DNA of 64,000 bases from Bryocella elongata (GCF_900108185.1 NZ_FNVA01000001.1:1426001-1490000); one strand, 5' to 3'. Shown: positions 36,349-45,953, counted from the stretch's first letter. Numbers and translations: made by a program. The notes: a model not told the origin generated them from the sequence alone.

Positions 36349-37764
36349 CTAGTGAATGGACGTAGCCGGCATGCCAGGACGCGCCGACTTGCCCTTGAAG
36401 TTTTCAAGCTTCAGACCGGATACGTTCTGTGCCTCCAGGGCATAACTGAAAGCGTCGCTCTGATGAAGTCCCCATTCGGCGATGCAGTTTCGCACGACGG
36501 CCCCCTGCACGTTGCGCAGAAAATACGATGGCGTATCGTGCTTCTCGAGGCCGCCAGGCTCACGCATCGGGTCATCCGGTCGCGTGGGACGATTGTCGAA
36601 TCTCCCGCCCGGATACTGCGTCCATCGGTCGATCTTGACCGAGCAGTTCTCAAGCAGCACGTTCCTGACGGGCATCTCCGGATGGGCATCGATTCGGAAG
36701 CTGTTCTCTGCAACGCCGCGCACGTTCTTGAATCGGATGTTGCTCAACGATCCTGTCTTGCCATTCAGCGTGCGTGGCCACACCGTCACCGATGCAGCTT
36801 CACCCCAGCCCCACCAGCGGGCCGCGTGATGCTGTGCGAGGAAGTCGATGTCGCGGAACTCGACGTCCTGAATATTGCCGGGCTGGCGATGCGTGATCGT
36901 TGGCCCGCGGCCGCCGGAGACGATGCGGCAACGCTCAAAGAGAATCTTCGAGATATCTCCGAAGGTCTCCGTCCCGATCTTGATACCGCTGTCCCGGCAG
37001 GTGACCGAGCAGTCCCGCACCGTGATGTTGTGCGCCGGGCCGTAGTCTTCGTCCTTCTGCTCACTCGTCTTGATGACGATGCCATCATCGGCACAGACCA
37101 AGTCGCAGTTTTTGATCTCCATATCGCGGCAACGATCGGGATCGATGCCATCGCAGTTCGGGACATCGAGATAATTACGGATCCGGATGCCGTCGACCAA
37201 CACGTGCTCACACCCCAGCGTGTGGAGTCCCCACTCTGGCGAGTGTCCGAAAGAGATGCCCGAGATCTCAAGGCCGGTGCATCCACGGAGATGAAACATC
37301 CTCGGACGGAATGGAAGCGGCTCCCATCTCTCATCGAAGGGCGAGTACTTGCCCATGAACTTCATGCCCTGGCCATCCACGTGCCCTGTGCCGCTGATGT
37401 GCACGTTGCTGGCCCCATCCGCATTGATGACGCCGGAATTCCTCTTATATGGATAGTGAGCCGCGTCCGGACTAGCGAGCAGCGCCCCGTCGTCTGCAAG
37501 ATGAAGGTCCACGTTGCTCTTCAACATCAGTGCGCCGGTGAGGAACTGCTTGCCGCCAGGCACAACGACCCGACCACCACCTGACGCAGCTGTCGTATCG
37601 ATCGCGCGCTGGATGGCGGCGGTATCGAGCATAACGCCGTCCCCCACGGCACCAAACGAGAGCACATTCACCTCGTGACTCAACATGGACTGCGCGAACG
37701 AAGGCATACCAGCTACCGCGCCGAGGGACAGTGAGCTGAACAGAAACGATCTACGTGTGGCCAT
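36349..37764 (-). CDS. GH28 family polygalacturonase-like enzyme, Tat-exported
   Basis: 471 residues. The N-terminus MATRRSFLFSSLSLGAVAG is a twin-arginine signal. The right-handed beta-helix begins VNVLSFGAVGDGVMLDTAAI. Of the four GH28 motifs, NTD appears as PNCDGIDPD (Asn203, Asp205) and DD as CADDGIVIK (Asp226, Asp227). The GHG histidine is replaced by CRDSGIKIGTET, and the RIK motif is not clear. This places it in a divergent GH28 subgroup whose linkage preference I cannot predict; a pectic galacturonan or rhamnogalacturonan is likely. AGGAGG lies just before ATG 37764. It sits between two GH27 genes and downstream of TBDR2. Confidence 0.85.
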   Translation of the reverse strand: MATRRSFLFSSLSLGAVAGMPSFAQSMLSHEVNVLSFGAVGDGVMLDTAAIQRAIDTTAASGGGRVVVPGGKQFLTGALMLKSNVDLHLADDGALLASPDAAHYPYKRNSGVINADGASNVHISGTGHVDGQGMKFMGKYSPFDERWEPLPFRPRMFHLRGCTGLEISGISFGHSPEWGLHTLGCEHVLVDGIRIRNYLDVPNCDGIDPDRCRDMEIKNCDLVCADDGIVIKTSEQKDEDYGPAHNITVRDCSVTCRDSGIKIGTETFGDISKILFERCRIVSGGRGPTITHRQPGNIQDVEFRDIDFLAQHHAARWWGWGEAASVTVWPRTLNGKTGSLSNIRFKNVRGVAENSFRIDAHPEMPVRNVLLENCSVKIDRWTQYPGGRFDNRPTRPDDPMREPGGLEKHDTPSYFLRNVQGAVVRNCIAEWGLHQSDAFSYALEAQNVSGLKLENFKGKSARPGMPATSIH

Positions 37765-37791
37765 AGGCCTCCTGAGATTCCCTTCAAACGG

Positions 37792-39150
37792 CTAACGCTT
37801 CAGCTCGAGAAGGATGCAGCCGTGTGCTGGCAATGTCACGTTGATGGAGTCACTTCGCACGCGAGCTTCATTGGACCATAGCTCGCGGCTACTGTAGCTT
37901 CCCGGGGGAAGATTATAAAATCCGTAACTCCGGGCGATCGTCTTGTTCCCGTCATTCAGGTTGAACAACGCGAGGTACCGAACGCCATTCCTGCCAAGTG
38001 CAGTCCATGCGACCGTGTCCCCTTCCCGCGCTACCTGGCGTTGATCGTGGGCGTACTGATCGACCGCAATGACGTCTGCATTTGTCAGGAGGCCTGTCGT
38101 CCATTCATCCAGCCTGGTCAGGTTCGCGCCGATGATGAGGGGAGAACGCATCATGGCCCATAGTGTGACCATCGATCTCTGCTCGCCCGGTGTCAGACGC
38201 GTAGGTCGAGCCTCACCATCGCCCGGCTCAGGACCGAGATAGCCCACTGGAAGCATGTCCGCATCAGGCCATGCTCCTGCATGAGCATAGGGCGCCCACG
38301 CCGCCGCAAGCTCGAACTGATCGTGGACGCTGCGTGGTGCATGGCGCAGATTCTTCCAGAAGTCCCACACATCATCTGAGATCCGCCACATCTGCGCGTA
38401 CGGAATCAGCTCGTTCACGATTCCCGGAGAGGTCGGCCCAGGCGACAGACTAAGAATGATCGGACGGCCAGTCTTCACGATCGCATTGTGAATCATGTGA
38501 ATCTCGGCAGGCTTGTAAGGGTGATCGGAGATGCAGTCGACCTTGAGAAAATCGACGCCCCAATCGGCATACTGTGCAAGGAGCGCGTCGTACCAAGCCT
38601 GGCCCGCCGGTGTATCGCGAACTCCCCAGTTGGTCGGGTCCCAGGGGCAGGCGTCGGTTGTATCCGCAACATCCCTCGCGTGGAATCGACTGCCTGCCAC
38701 GGGAAGGTCCTGCCGCACAGCCTCTCTTGGGATCCCGCGGACAATGTGGATGCCAAACTTCAGTCCCTGCGCATGCACATAGTCCCCCAATGCGCGAAAG
38801 CCCTGATTCTTTCCATCGACAACGGCCGAAGGAAAGCGCTCAGGCACCGGGTTATAGCGGCCGTTCGCGTCGATCTCATAGATCGCTTTGCCAGGCGGTT
38901 TGAGATCGTGAGGATTCTTCAGGAACCAACCTTCATCGATAACCGCGTACTGCCAGCCGAAGGGTTTCAGCTTCGCTGCGAGCACGTTGACGTTCTCGCG
39001 AAATTGCGCCTCGGTGATGGTGAGTCCGTACGCATCCCAGCTATTCCAGCCCATCGGGGGGCGCGGCGCCAGGACGGATGGAGCCTGTGCCGGCGAGATG
39101 CCGGTCCCCCCAAAGAACATCATGAAGACAGCGACATACCAGAACCGCAA
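37792..39150 (-). CDS. GH27 alpha-galactosidase family protein, secreted
   Basis: About 452 residues. The frame opens at ATG 39180, but a TTG at 39150 sits five bases after GGAGGT and starts directly on a clean Sec signal (RFWYVAVFMMFFGGTGISPAQA), so I prefer it. Barrel motifs: RPPMGWNSWDAYG, WQYAVIDEGWF, the nucleophile in VDFLKVDCISD, the acid/base region MWRISDDVWDFW, and PDADMLPVG. A C-terminal beta-sandwich (LALFNLNDGNKTI) follows. It hydrolyses alpha-D-galactosides (some GH27 members act on alpha-N-acetylgalactosaminides or beta-L-arabinopyranosides). It is the first enzyme gene after TBDR2 and, unlike its downstream relative, is intact. Confidence 0.88.
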   Translation of the reverse strand: MRFWYVAVFMMFFGGTGISPAQAPSVLAPRPPMGWNSWDAYGLTITEAQFRENVNVLAAKLKPFGWQYAVIDEGWFLKNPHDLKPPGKAIYEIDANGRYNPVPERFPSAVVDGKNQGFRALGDYVHAQGLKFGIHIVRGIPREAVRQDLPVAGSRFHARDVADTTDACPWDPTNWGVRDTPAGQAWYDALLAQYADWGVDFLKVDCISDHPYKPAEIHMIHNAIVKTGRPIILSLSPGPTSPGIVNELIPYAQMWRISDDVWDFWKNLRHAPRSVHDQFELAAAWAPYAHAGAWPDADMLPVGYLGPEPGDGEARPTRLTPGEQRSMVTLWAMMRSPLIIGANLTRLDEWTTGLLTNADVIAVDQYAHDQRQVAREGDTVAWTALGRNGVRYLALFNLNDGNKTIARSYGFYNLPPGSYSSRELWSNEARVRSDSINVTLPAHGCILLELKR

Positions 39151-39234
39151 CCGGACCTCCGGAAGTCTTATAAGCAGCATCAATCGGAAAAAGTTCCCAG
39201 CGCGCGAGCCTCACGCGCTGGGATCGGAGAGATG

Positions 39235-42200
39235 CTAGAACGTGACCTTTGCTGCAATCTGCAGTAAGCGAGCATCGTTCGCGGTCGCGGTAATGCGGCC
39301 GAAGGTTGAGCTCGAACTGATAGCCGTATTTGGGTTCGCGTAGTTCGGATGGTTGAGAACGTTGAATGCTTCGCCGCGAAGCTCAAGCTGCGCGCGCTCC
39401 AGAATCGGAAAGCGCTTGCTGATCGCAAGATCCACGTTGGCGAAGCCCGGCCCACGCGCCTGCAGTGGCCGCTCATTGCCAAACGTTCCCAGTGTCTGCA
39501 GTGAGTACGCAGAAGCATTGATCCACAGCGGCTTCACGCCCGCTGCCGGGAACAAGTTCTTCGCATACAAACTCTGCCCAGCAACAAGGTTTGGCCGATC
39601 CTGGCCAATAGCCGTTAGCGAACGATCTGTACCATCCGTCACGGTGTAGGGCATTCCTGTGCGATAGGTGACCAGTGGGCTTAGCTGCCATGCGCCAAGT
39701 GCAGTGTTCAGTAGATGTGCGTGAAGCTTTGGCGTGGACGCAACTCCGGAGATGGTCAGGTTATGAGTCGTGTCAAAGTTGCAGCTGCCATACTCTGCAG
39801 CGTGATTGGTCGGATCCTGCGCCGGAGGCGTGTTGTCTCCGGTGTAGTTCATATTCGAAAGGCAATGCGACCAGGTGTAGTTCAGCAGCACCGAGTAGTT
39901 ATGTGTGAATCGCCGGTTGATCGTAGCGACGACCCCGTTGAAGTTCGCCATGCCATAGTCCGCTGTTCCACTGAATGCGCCATAGCGAGTTCCGGCCGTC
40001 GTGCCGTTCGCGATTGCGGCACGATACAGGATGTAGCGCTGGGAGGTGTTGTTCGTCGTCGCAGCAGCTCCGGTGGGCGTCGCCGCGGGCGTTGCGTAGT
40101 TGTACGGCTGAAAGCCCCAGAGATGGATCGTGCTGGTACCGATGTAGCTCAACGATGCCAGCCAGTTCGTCGAGACCTGATTCTGGTAGCTGAAGTTGTA
40201 CTGGTGCATATACGTGCGGCGAAGGTTGCTGGGGTAGTAGCCGGTGGATACGTTCGTGGCAGGAAATGCAGCGGTGCTGGGTGCGGGATACTGCGTGGGA
40301 TAAGGATTGCCACCCGTAATCTTCTTCCACGGATTGTCGAAGGACTTCACGGAATCTGTCTCATTTGTTGAGTTGTCCACCGTGAAGGACTGGGCCGAAG
40401 CATTCGGAGAATTGCCCGGGAATCCCGAATCGTAATAGAGCTCGGGCGCCTCGAACGTCAGCGTGTACGAACCGCGGATACTCGACATCCCATTCCCCTT
40501 CGGATCGAAGGCAAATCCTGCCCTTGGCGAGAAGTTGGTGAAGCGAGAGTTAATAAAGCCCGGCTTCACACCCTTGTCACCGTAGAAGACGATGCCTGCA
40601 GGAGCGTTCGTGTAGACCGACGAGACGGTATTGGAGGCGAATGCCGCGGGGCTAAACTCTCCGCCGATATTGTTCTTCTCATACTCCGGGAACCAAGGCT
40701 CCCAGCGCAGACCTGCATTGATGGTCAGCTTCTTCGAAGCATGCCAGGTGTCCAGAACGTAGTAGCCGAAGTAGTTGTAGCGCAGGTGCGCGGCAGCTCC
40801 CGGGCCATAGCCTTGCGAGAACGTGTTGGGCGCGCCGAGAAGCAGGTCAGCCAATCCAAGTCCTGAGTAGGATCCGTTGAACGTGAACTGACCATTCTCG
40901 GTATTCAGGCCCGCAAGGTTGAGCTCTTCATGGATATAGTCGAAGCCCAACTGGATAAAGTGGCTTCCCTTCTGAATGGAGAGGTCGTCTGCTGCCTGGT
41001 AGTGGTTGGTAACGTAGTGCGTTGGAGCGCAGCTTCCGCAGGATGCAGTAAAGGCCCCACTCACGTTCAGATAGATATAGTTCGGCACCGACGAGAAGAC
41101 ATTCGTGCCCAGCGTTGCGGGCGAGATCAGATCACCAGGGGCGCCGCGAGCGATGGCCAGCCGGGTCACAGCAGCGCGGAGTGCGTTCGTCATGCGCGGG
41201 CTGATGACGTATGTATCGCCCAGCGTAAGGTACTTACCCCGGTCCTTGAGGCCTGGATTGACGGCATTCAGCAGGTTCCCGTTGAAGATCGCCTTCTGGT
41301 AGTAGTTCGTCATGAAGTAGCGAGCAAACACGCTATGACGCGAGTTCAGGTTGTAGTCGAGACGCCCGATCCACTGGTTCTCATCCTGAGGAGCGGGGAC
41401 GGAGTAAGACACCAGACCTGCAGCATTCTGCGTGGACGCCGTAGGCAGGTACTTCATCAATGCGACAGCCGCAGGGCTGAAGAGGGTTGTGCTTATCGTG
41501 GCGGTGCAGGTTGTGGCGTTGTAGGTAAATCCGGCGGAAGCAAGTAGGGCGGGGCAGGTGTTCGTCGCGCTCAGACTCTGCTGATACTGCAGATAGGGAG
41601 TGAAGTTTCCGGCGAGCATTGCCGCGGTCGGAACGAAGGACGATGTCGTGGCAGGAGCGATGCGCAAAGCGGTGTGCTGGTATCCACCGAAAAAGAAGAG
41701 CTTGTCGCGGAGGATTGGCCCGCCAAAGTATCCGCCGAACTGGTTCCGCTTCAGATCCGTGTAACCGTTGATACGGTTGTTGGCATTTGCATAGCTGTTG
41801 CGGAGAAACTCAAACGCCCCGCCGTGCCACTGGTTGCTGCCGGACTTGGTCACGATGTTCACCGCCGCGCTGGGGTGCACACCATATTGGGCGGACATAC
41901 CCGTCGTCTGGACGCTGAACTCCTGGAGGGCGTCGGGAAACGGGAACGGCATGTTCACGTTCGAGAAGGAGTCGTTGTGATCACCACCATCCAGAAGGTA
42001 GTTGATCTGGTTGCCCTGCCCACCTGCTACCGCGATATTGAGAGAACCTCCGATCGCGCTGGTCCCGGTGCTGCCGTAGCTCTTCGTGCTGGTCATATTG
42101 CCATTGACCGTTGGTGCGGAGGCGCCCGAAAGCAGCACCAGGTTTGCCGCATTCCGCCCGTTCAGTGGAAGGTCGACAACACGGTTCTGATCGACCACGG

Positions 42201-42651
42201 TGGAGATCGACGTGTCCTCGGTCTGCACCTGGGCTGCCGTCGCGTCGACTGTGACAGTAATCTGCGTGGAGCCTACCGTGAGAGGAGCATCCACCTCTGC
42301 GTCGTTGGATACCTCGAGGACGAGGCCGGTCCGGCTGTACACCTGAAATCCGGCAGCCACCACCTTGACGGTGTAGGCCCCAACCGGCAGATTGGACAGG
42401 ACGTAGCTCCCGTCGTCACCCGTCACCGCAGTGACGGTCGCGCCTGAGGCGGTCTGGGTGGCGGTAACCGATGCTCCGCTAACCACCGCACCGGTATTGT
42501 CTGTGATCGTGCCATGCATTTTTGCCGAGGAAACGGCCTGCGCGACGATCTGCCGCATTGGCATGAGGACTAACGCGTACAGGATTGCGATGCTCGCCTT
42601 CCAGAGAGTTGGCGCGGGGCGCCTTCGAGAATGCCGATGTTTCGTGGTCAT
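39235..42651 (-). CDS. TonB-dependent receptor, Oar-type with carboxypeptidase-regulatory-like domain (TBDR2)
   Basis: 1,138 residues from ATG 42651, which has TTGGAGG just upstream. The frame is open back to 42813, but that extension runs through the operator and has no signal peptide. After a signal (ASIAILYALVLMPMRQIVAQA) come the CarboxypepD_reg domain (MHGTITDNTGAVVSGASV, YTVKVVAAGFQVY), the plug (VVDLPLNGRNAANLVLLSG, QINYLLDGGDHND, GVHPSAAVNIVTKSGSNQWHG) and a barrel ending LLQIAAKVTF. It heads an operon with GH27, GH28 and a second (mutated) GH27, so its ligand is probably a galactose- and uronic-acid-containing pectic oligosaccharide. A membrane-bound regulator is divergent. Confidence 0.95.
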   Translation of the reverse strand: MTTKHRHSRRRPAPTLWKASIAILYALVLMPMRQIVAQAVSSAKMHGTITDNTGAVVSGASVTATQTASGATVTAVTGDDGSYVLSNLPVGAYTVKVVAAGFQVYSRTGLVLEVSNDAEVDAPLTVGSTQITVTVDATAAQVQTEDTSISTVVDQNRVVDLPLNGRNAANLVLLSGASAPTVNGNMTSTKSYGSTGTSAIGGSLNIAVAGGQGNQINYLLDGGDHNDSFSNVNMPFPFPDALQEFSVQTTGMSAQYGVHPSAAVNIVTKSGSNQWHGGAFEFLRNSYANANNRINGYTDLKRNQFGGYFGGPILRDKLFFFGGYQHTALRIAPATTSSFVPTAAMLAGNFTPYLQYQQSLSATNTCPALLASAGFTYNATTCTATISTTLFSPAAVALMKYLPTASTQNAAGLVSYSVPAPQDENQWIGRLDYNLNSRHSVFARYFMTNYYQKAIFNGNLLNAVNPGLKDRGKYLTLGDTYVISPRMTNALRAAVTRLAIARGAPGDLISPATLGTNVFSSVPNYIYLNVSGAFTASCGSCAPTHYVTNHYQAADDLSIQKGSHFIQLGFDYIHEELNLAGLNTENGQFTFNGSYSGLGLADLLLGAPNTFSQGYGPGAAAHLRYNYFGYYVLDTWHASKKLTINAGLRWEPWFPEYEKNNIGGEFSPAAFASNTVSSVYTNAPAGIVFYGDKGVKPGFINSRFTNFSPRAGFAFDPKGNGMSSIRGSYTLTFEAPELYYDSGFPGNSPNASAQSFTVDNSTNETDSVKSFDNPWKKITGGNPYPTQYPAPSTAAFPATNVSTGYYPSNLRRTYMHQYNFSYQNQVSTNWLASLSYIGTSTIHLWGFQPYNYATPAATPTGAAATTNNTSQRYILYRAAIANGTTAGTRYGAFSGTADYGMANFNGVVATINRRFTHNYSVLLNYTWSHCLSNMNYTGDNTPPAQDPTNHAAEYGSCNFDTTHNLTISGVASTPKLHAHLLNTALGAWQLSPLVTYRTGMPYTVTDGTDRSLTAIGQDRPNLVAGQSLYAKNLFPAAGVKPLWINASAYSLQTLGTFGNERPLQARGPGFANVDLAISKRFPILERAQLELRGEAFNVLNHPNYANPNTAISSSSTFGRITATANDARLLQIAAKVTF

Positions 42652-42673
42652 GAGTGCCTCCAAATTTTTGCCT

Positions 42674-42688
42674 GTGGAAACGTTTTCC
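42674..42688. promoter_or_regulatory. Palindromic operator GTGGAAACGTTTTCC upstream of TBDR2
   Basis: Matches the 15-mer upstream of TBDR1 (15561-15575) at 14 of 15 positions, with AAACGTTT as the perfect core. It lies 23 bp upstream of the TBDR2 start, where a bound repressor would block transcription or initiation. The rest of the 42652-43139 gap (about 490 bp, shared with the divergent regulator) shows no gene and no second copy. Confidence 0.65.
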
Positions 42689-43139
42689 CGTTGAGCGGAG
42701 GAACCCGTTCCAATCAGCTGATTACCCAACCTGATTCCCATCGCTTGTTTCCGCCCCTCCCCCTGCGCTCGCGGAGACTCGCCGACGAGAGAATCGTTGT
42801 TTTTCCAGCCCACGCAGCGTCCTGCCTGGACGACACAGGTAGCAAGTGAATTTACGGTGAGGCGGCGGCCGATTCACTCACCACACGCTGTCCTTCGGGC
42901 ATCGCCGGCTGTCTCTCACGAAGCAAAGCGAGACGCGCAGGGGGTCTAGCGCCTCTTCCAGCCAGCAATTCTCCGTCCCTTGACCTCCAGCGACGCGAGC
43001 GAACGCCTCCTCCGCCCATCAACGACGAAGGCTTAGAAAGCTGGGAATTCGAGCCAGTGAGGAGCAAGTTCTCACGGTGAAAGGGCTGGCACTTCAAGGC
43101 CAACTTCGCGAGTGCTATGCTTTTTGTGCCTGAATCCGG

Positions 43140-44522
43140 ATGCTGACCAGCCCCATCAATCCGCCCGAGACCTCCTTCCGCCCCTCCAGATCTGAGTGGG
43201 AGAGGCTGTTGCACAGGGTGGTTGACAGCACGCCGTTTCGACGCTCCATGCGTCTCCGCGAGTTCCTCATCTATGTCGGAAACGAGGTCGTCCTCCATGG
43301 AGCCGAGGACCTGCCCGAACAGCAGATCGGCATCGCCGTCTTCGGGCGTCCGCCCTCGTACGACACCTCGCAGGACAACATTGTTCGCGTCAACGCGATG
43401 GAGCTACGGAAACGGATCGATCTGTACTTCACAAGCGAAGGCGTTGAGGAGCCACTCGTCTTCGAAATTCCCCGCGGTAGCTACATCCCCGTATTTCGGA
43501 TACGCCAAGCAAATCCACCCGAACCTTCCGTAGACCAGACAGCGCCCTCCGAGGAGTTCCTGCCGGATTCGAGGCCATCTACCCTGGAACCGCCAGCCGC
43601 TGTTCCGGTGACAGTCGTGCCGCGGCTTCAGGTACTTCGGCACCCGCTGACACTGTCTCTCCTGATCCTCAGCGTTTGCCTCGCAATTTGGGCCGGCATC
43701 GGCGAGCGGCGCAATCACCAGGCCCAGGCATCACTCCACAAATGGCAGAGTCAGCCAGCCCTTCGCGCCTTCTGGGGAAACTTCTTCGGAAGGGGGCTCG
43801 CCCCCGAAATCGTCATTGCGGACAACTCCTTCCTGTTTGCTCAGGACATACTCCATCGCAAGCTGTCATTGGCCGAGTACCTCGACTACAGCTACCGGTC
43901 GGCCCAGTCTCCAGACCCCCTGTCCATTGACGCGCGCAGCCAGCAGCAAAAGGATCTCACCGCGATCTTCAAGCACAGCTCCGGCAGCGTTGGAGACTTT
44001 CGCGTTGCGCGGAGGATCACCGAACTCGAGACTGGCGATGAAGGCACCCGCCTTCTGTTTGCCCGTGAATACGCTGGTCACCGGCTGCGCTGGAACAATA
44101 CGATCTTCGTCGGCAGTAGCCGGTCCAATCCCTGGGTGGAGCTCTATGAGGATCGGCTGGCGTACCACTTCAAAGAAGCCCAGGACTCCTCGCCCTCCCT
44201 CGTGATCGTGGATAACCCGCATGGCAATGAGCAACCCCAATACGAACTTTCGTCAATTCCTGGTGCAAGGACGGCATACTGCATCATCGTGTTCGTCCCA
44301 AACCCGACAAATACCGGCAACGCGCTCATTCTGGCAGGAAGCGATTCACAGGCAACCGAAGCCGGCGGAGACTTCCTGACAAGTGAAGACAACCTAGAAA
44401 AGCTGCAGGCGATCTTCCGTCAGAAGACCTTCCCACATTTCCAGTTGCTGCTGCGAATTTCAAGTTTCAACGGAACTCCGCTCGGATCCGAGATCATCTC
44501 CTATCGAATTGTGAAGGGTTAG
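43140..44522 (+). CDS. Membrane-anchored one-component regulator (N-terminal wHTH-like domain, TM helix, extracytoplasmic domain), copy 2
   Basis: 460 residues, a paralogue of 15848-17323. The N-terminal domain (FLIYVGNEVVLHGAE, EQQIGIAVFGRPPSYDTSQD, IVRVNAMELRKRIDLYFT, RGSYIPVFRI) aligns with it motif for motif. A Pro-rich linker leads to one TM helix (about 169-187, LTLSLLILSVCLAIWAGIG). The outer domain follows the same order of motifs (VIADNSFLFAQDIL, TIFVGSSRSNPWVELYE, AYCIIVFVPNP, then EAGGDFLTSEDNLEKL near the C-terminus). The start is ATG 43140; no strong ribosome site is seen. Divergent from TBDR2, it is the likely sensor for this glycan locus. Regulation by ligand in the periplasm is inferred from layout only. 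Confidence 0.75.
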   Translation: MLTSPINPPETSFRPSRSEWERLLHRVVDSTPFRRSMRLREFLIYVGNEVVLHGAEDLPEQQIGIAVFGRPPSYDTSQDNIVRVNAMELRKRIDLYFTSEGVEEPLVFEIPRGSYIPVFRIRQANPPEPSVDQTAPSEEFLPDSRPSTLEPPAAVPVTVVPRLQVLRHPLTLSLLILSVCLAIWAGIGERRNHQAQASLHKWQSQPALRAFWGNFFGRGLAPEIVIADNSFLFAQDILHRKLSLAEYLDYSYRSAQSPDPLSIDARSQQQKDLTAIFKHSSGSVGDFRVARRITELETGDEGTRLLFAREYAGHRLRWNNTIFVGSSRSNPWVELYEDRLAYHFKEAQDSSPSLVIVDNPHGNEQPQYELSSIPGARTAYCIIVFVPNPTNTGNALILAGSDSQATEAGGDFLTSEDNLEKLQAIFRQKTFPHFQLLLRISSFNGTPLGSEIISYRIVKG

Positions 44523-44831
44523 TGGGACAACAAATTCAATTCGGACGCGTCCGTGGGATGAAGTGCAATGACCTTAGGGCGTCACCGGCACGCCGATAGC
44601 GGCGTTGAGGAACCAAACTATGGCGATCGGACTCCCGCAGGCACTCGTTGCTGCGCAGAAAGCTCTCCACTCCAATGGGTTCGGTAAAAGACCCACCACT
44701 CAGTTCGACGGCTTCCTGTTAGCGGGTATAAACCCAACGTGCCGTGACCCAAAACCCGAAAACTAATCGAAGTTGAAGTTGAGGATTTGGTGTGTTGTGG
44801 TTCTCTGGAAGCAGGAGAGGAGAGCTGGGAT
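44523..44831. other. Intergenic region between regulator copy 2 and an IS remnant
   Basis: About 310 bp. I see no gene family, RNA or repeat here. It may include the lost left end of the IS remnant. Confidence 0.5.
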
Positions 44832-45101
44832 ATGGGCAAGAAGGGGCACCGCGAAGAGGATATTCTGCGGGTATCGCGGGAGGCGGAGTCTGGCGACACG
44901 GTGGTGGAGATCTGCCGGAAGCTCGGGATCAGCCAACAGACGTTCTATCTCTGGAAGAAGAAGTATGCAGGGCCGGGTTTGAGCGAGTTGCATGAGCTTC
45001 GGCAGCTGCGCGACGAGAACGCGAAGCTCAAGAGGCTGGTGGCCGATCTGAGCCTGGACCGTCCGCTACCATCTGGTCCCGACACCGTCACTTTTATCGG
45101 C
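44832..45101 (+). mobile_element. IS3-family OrfA remnant
   Basis: The frame from ATG 44832 encodes a helix-turn-helix OrfA (REEDILRVSREAESGDTVVE, CRKLGISQQTFYLWKKKY, DENAKLKRLVADLSLD). The normal end is lost: after LSLDR the sequence becomes unrelated (PLPSGPDTV) and stops, and no OrfB follows. It is a different IS3 member from the one at 30860. Only this 5' portion of the element survives. Confidence 0.8.
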
Positions 45102-45251
45102 TGATTGAAGCGAATTGAGGCGTGAGAGATTGGACGAGACCAGTCAAATATTGTCTATATGTATCAACAATCTGCACTATTAGACCAATTACTTCCCTCT
45201 CCTGATGCGGTAACTGCTGAAGGGAAGTTTGGGTGGGGCAGGCAGCATCCG

Positions 45252-45848
45252 CTAACGAGGTTGCGCGTGCTCGCGGAGTTGAAGAAAAAGCCAGGCGCGG
45301 GCCATGGTCCACTCGCGCTCAACGGTTCGGGGGGAGACACCGAGGACCTGGGCGGTCTCCTCGACGGTGAGTCCGCCGAAGAAGCGCATGGTGACAATCT
45401 GTTCCTGGCGAGGGTCGAGGGTGCGGAGTTTCTCGAGAGCGTCGTCGACAGCGGTGAGAGTAGCAGGGCGCTCGGGGTGGAAGACGAAGACCTCGTCGAG
45501 GGGGACGAGGTCGTATTCGCCGCCACGCTTGGAGGCGAGCCGGGCGCGGGCGTGATCGACGAGGATTCGGCGCATGAGCTCGCTGGCGATGGCAAAGAAG
45601 TGGGCGCGATTGGCGAAGTGGGGTTCACGCTGCTCGACGAGCTTGAGATATGCCTCGTGGACAAGGGCGGTGGGCTGGAGGGTATGGCCGGTGCGCTCCT
45701 CGCGCATGGAGCGCACCGCGCGACGCCGCAGCTCGTCGTAGACGAGAGGCATGAGGCGCTCGATGACAGTCCTGTCACCGTGCGAGAGACGATCTAAGAG
45801 GGCCGTAACTTCCGAACCAGTGGGGTTCACACCCGTTGAGGTCTCCAA
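45252..45848 (-). CDS. ECF-like RNA polymerase sigma factor, TIGR02999 type
   Basis: 198 residues. Sigma region 2 (VYDELRRRAVRSMREERTGH, LQPTALVHEAYLKLVE, RAHFFAIASELMRRILVDHA) and region 4 (DPRQEQIVTMRFFGGLTVEE, VLGVSPRTVEREWTMARAWL) are clear. The LQPTALVHEAYLKL string marks the TIGR02999 group of Acidobacteria and Planctomycetes, which lies next to Ser/Thr kinases. The longest frame starts at TTG 45848, and a GTG at 45830 is possible. It lies 105 bp downstream of the kinase-TPR gene on the same strand. No anti-sigma factor is adjacent, so kinase phosphorylation may control it. Confidence 0.9.
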   Translation of the reverse strand: METSTGVNPTGSEVTALLDRLSHGDRTVIERLMPLVYDELRRRAVRSMREERTGHTLQPTALVHEAYLKLVEQREPHFANRAHFFAIASELMRRILVDHARARLASKRGGEYDLVPLDEVFVFHPERPATLTAVDDALEKLRTLDPRQEQIVTMRFFGGLTVEETAQVLGVSPRTVEREWTMARAWLFLQLREHAQPR

Positions 45849-45953
45849 GAGGATGCCCTTGATCTTAGGGCATGCGGTTCGTGATTGTCTGGCAGGGATC
45901 TCAAGGCGGAGAGCACGAAGTTTCGGGACCGGGTGCGATGAGACGCGCGCGGC

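Noticed and set aside
36238-37584. Long plus-strand open frame (448 codons) antisense to GH28
   Set aside because: It is a mirror of the GH28 gene, has no family motifs and no ribosome site; the minus-strand protein is clearly conserved.
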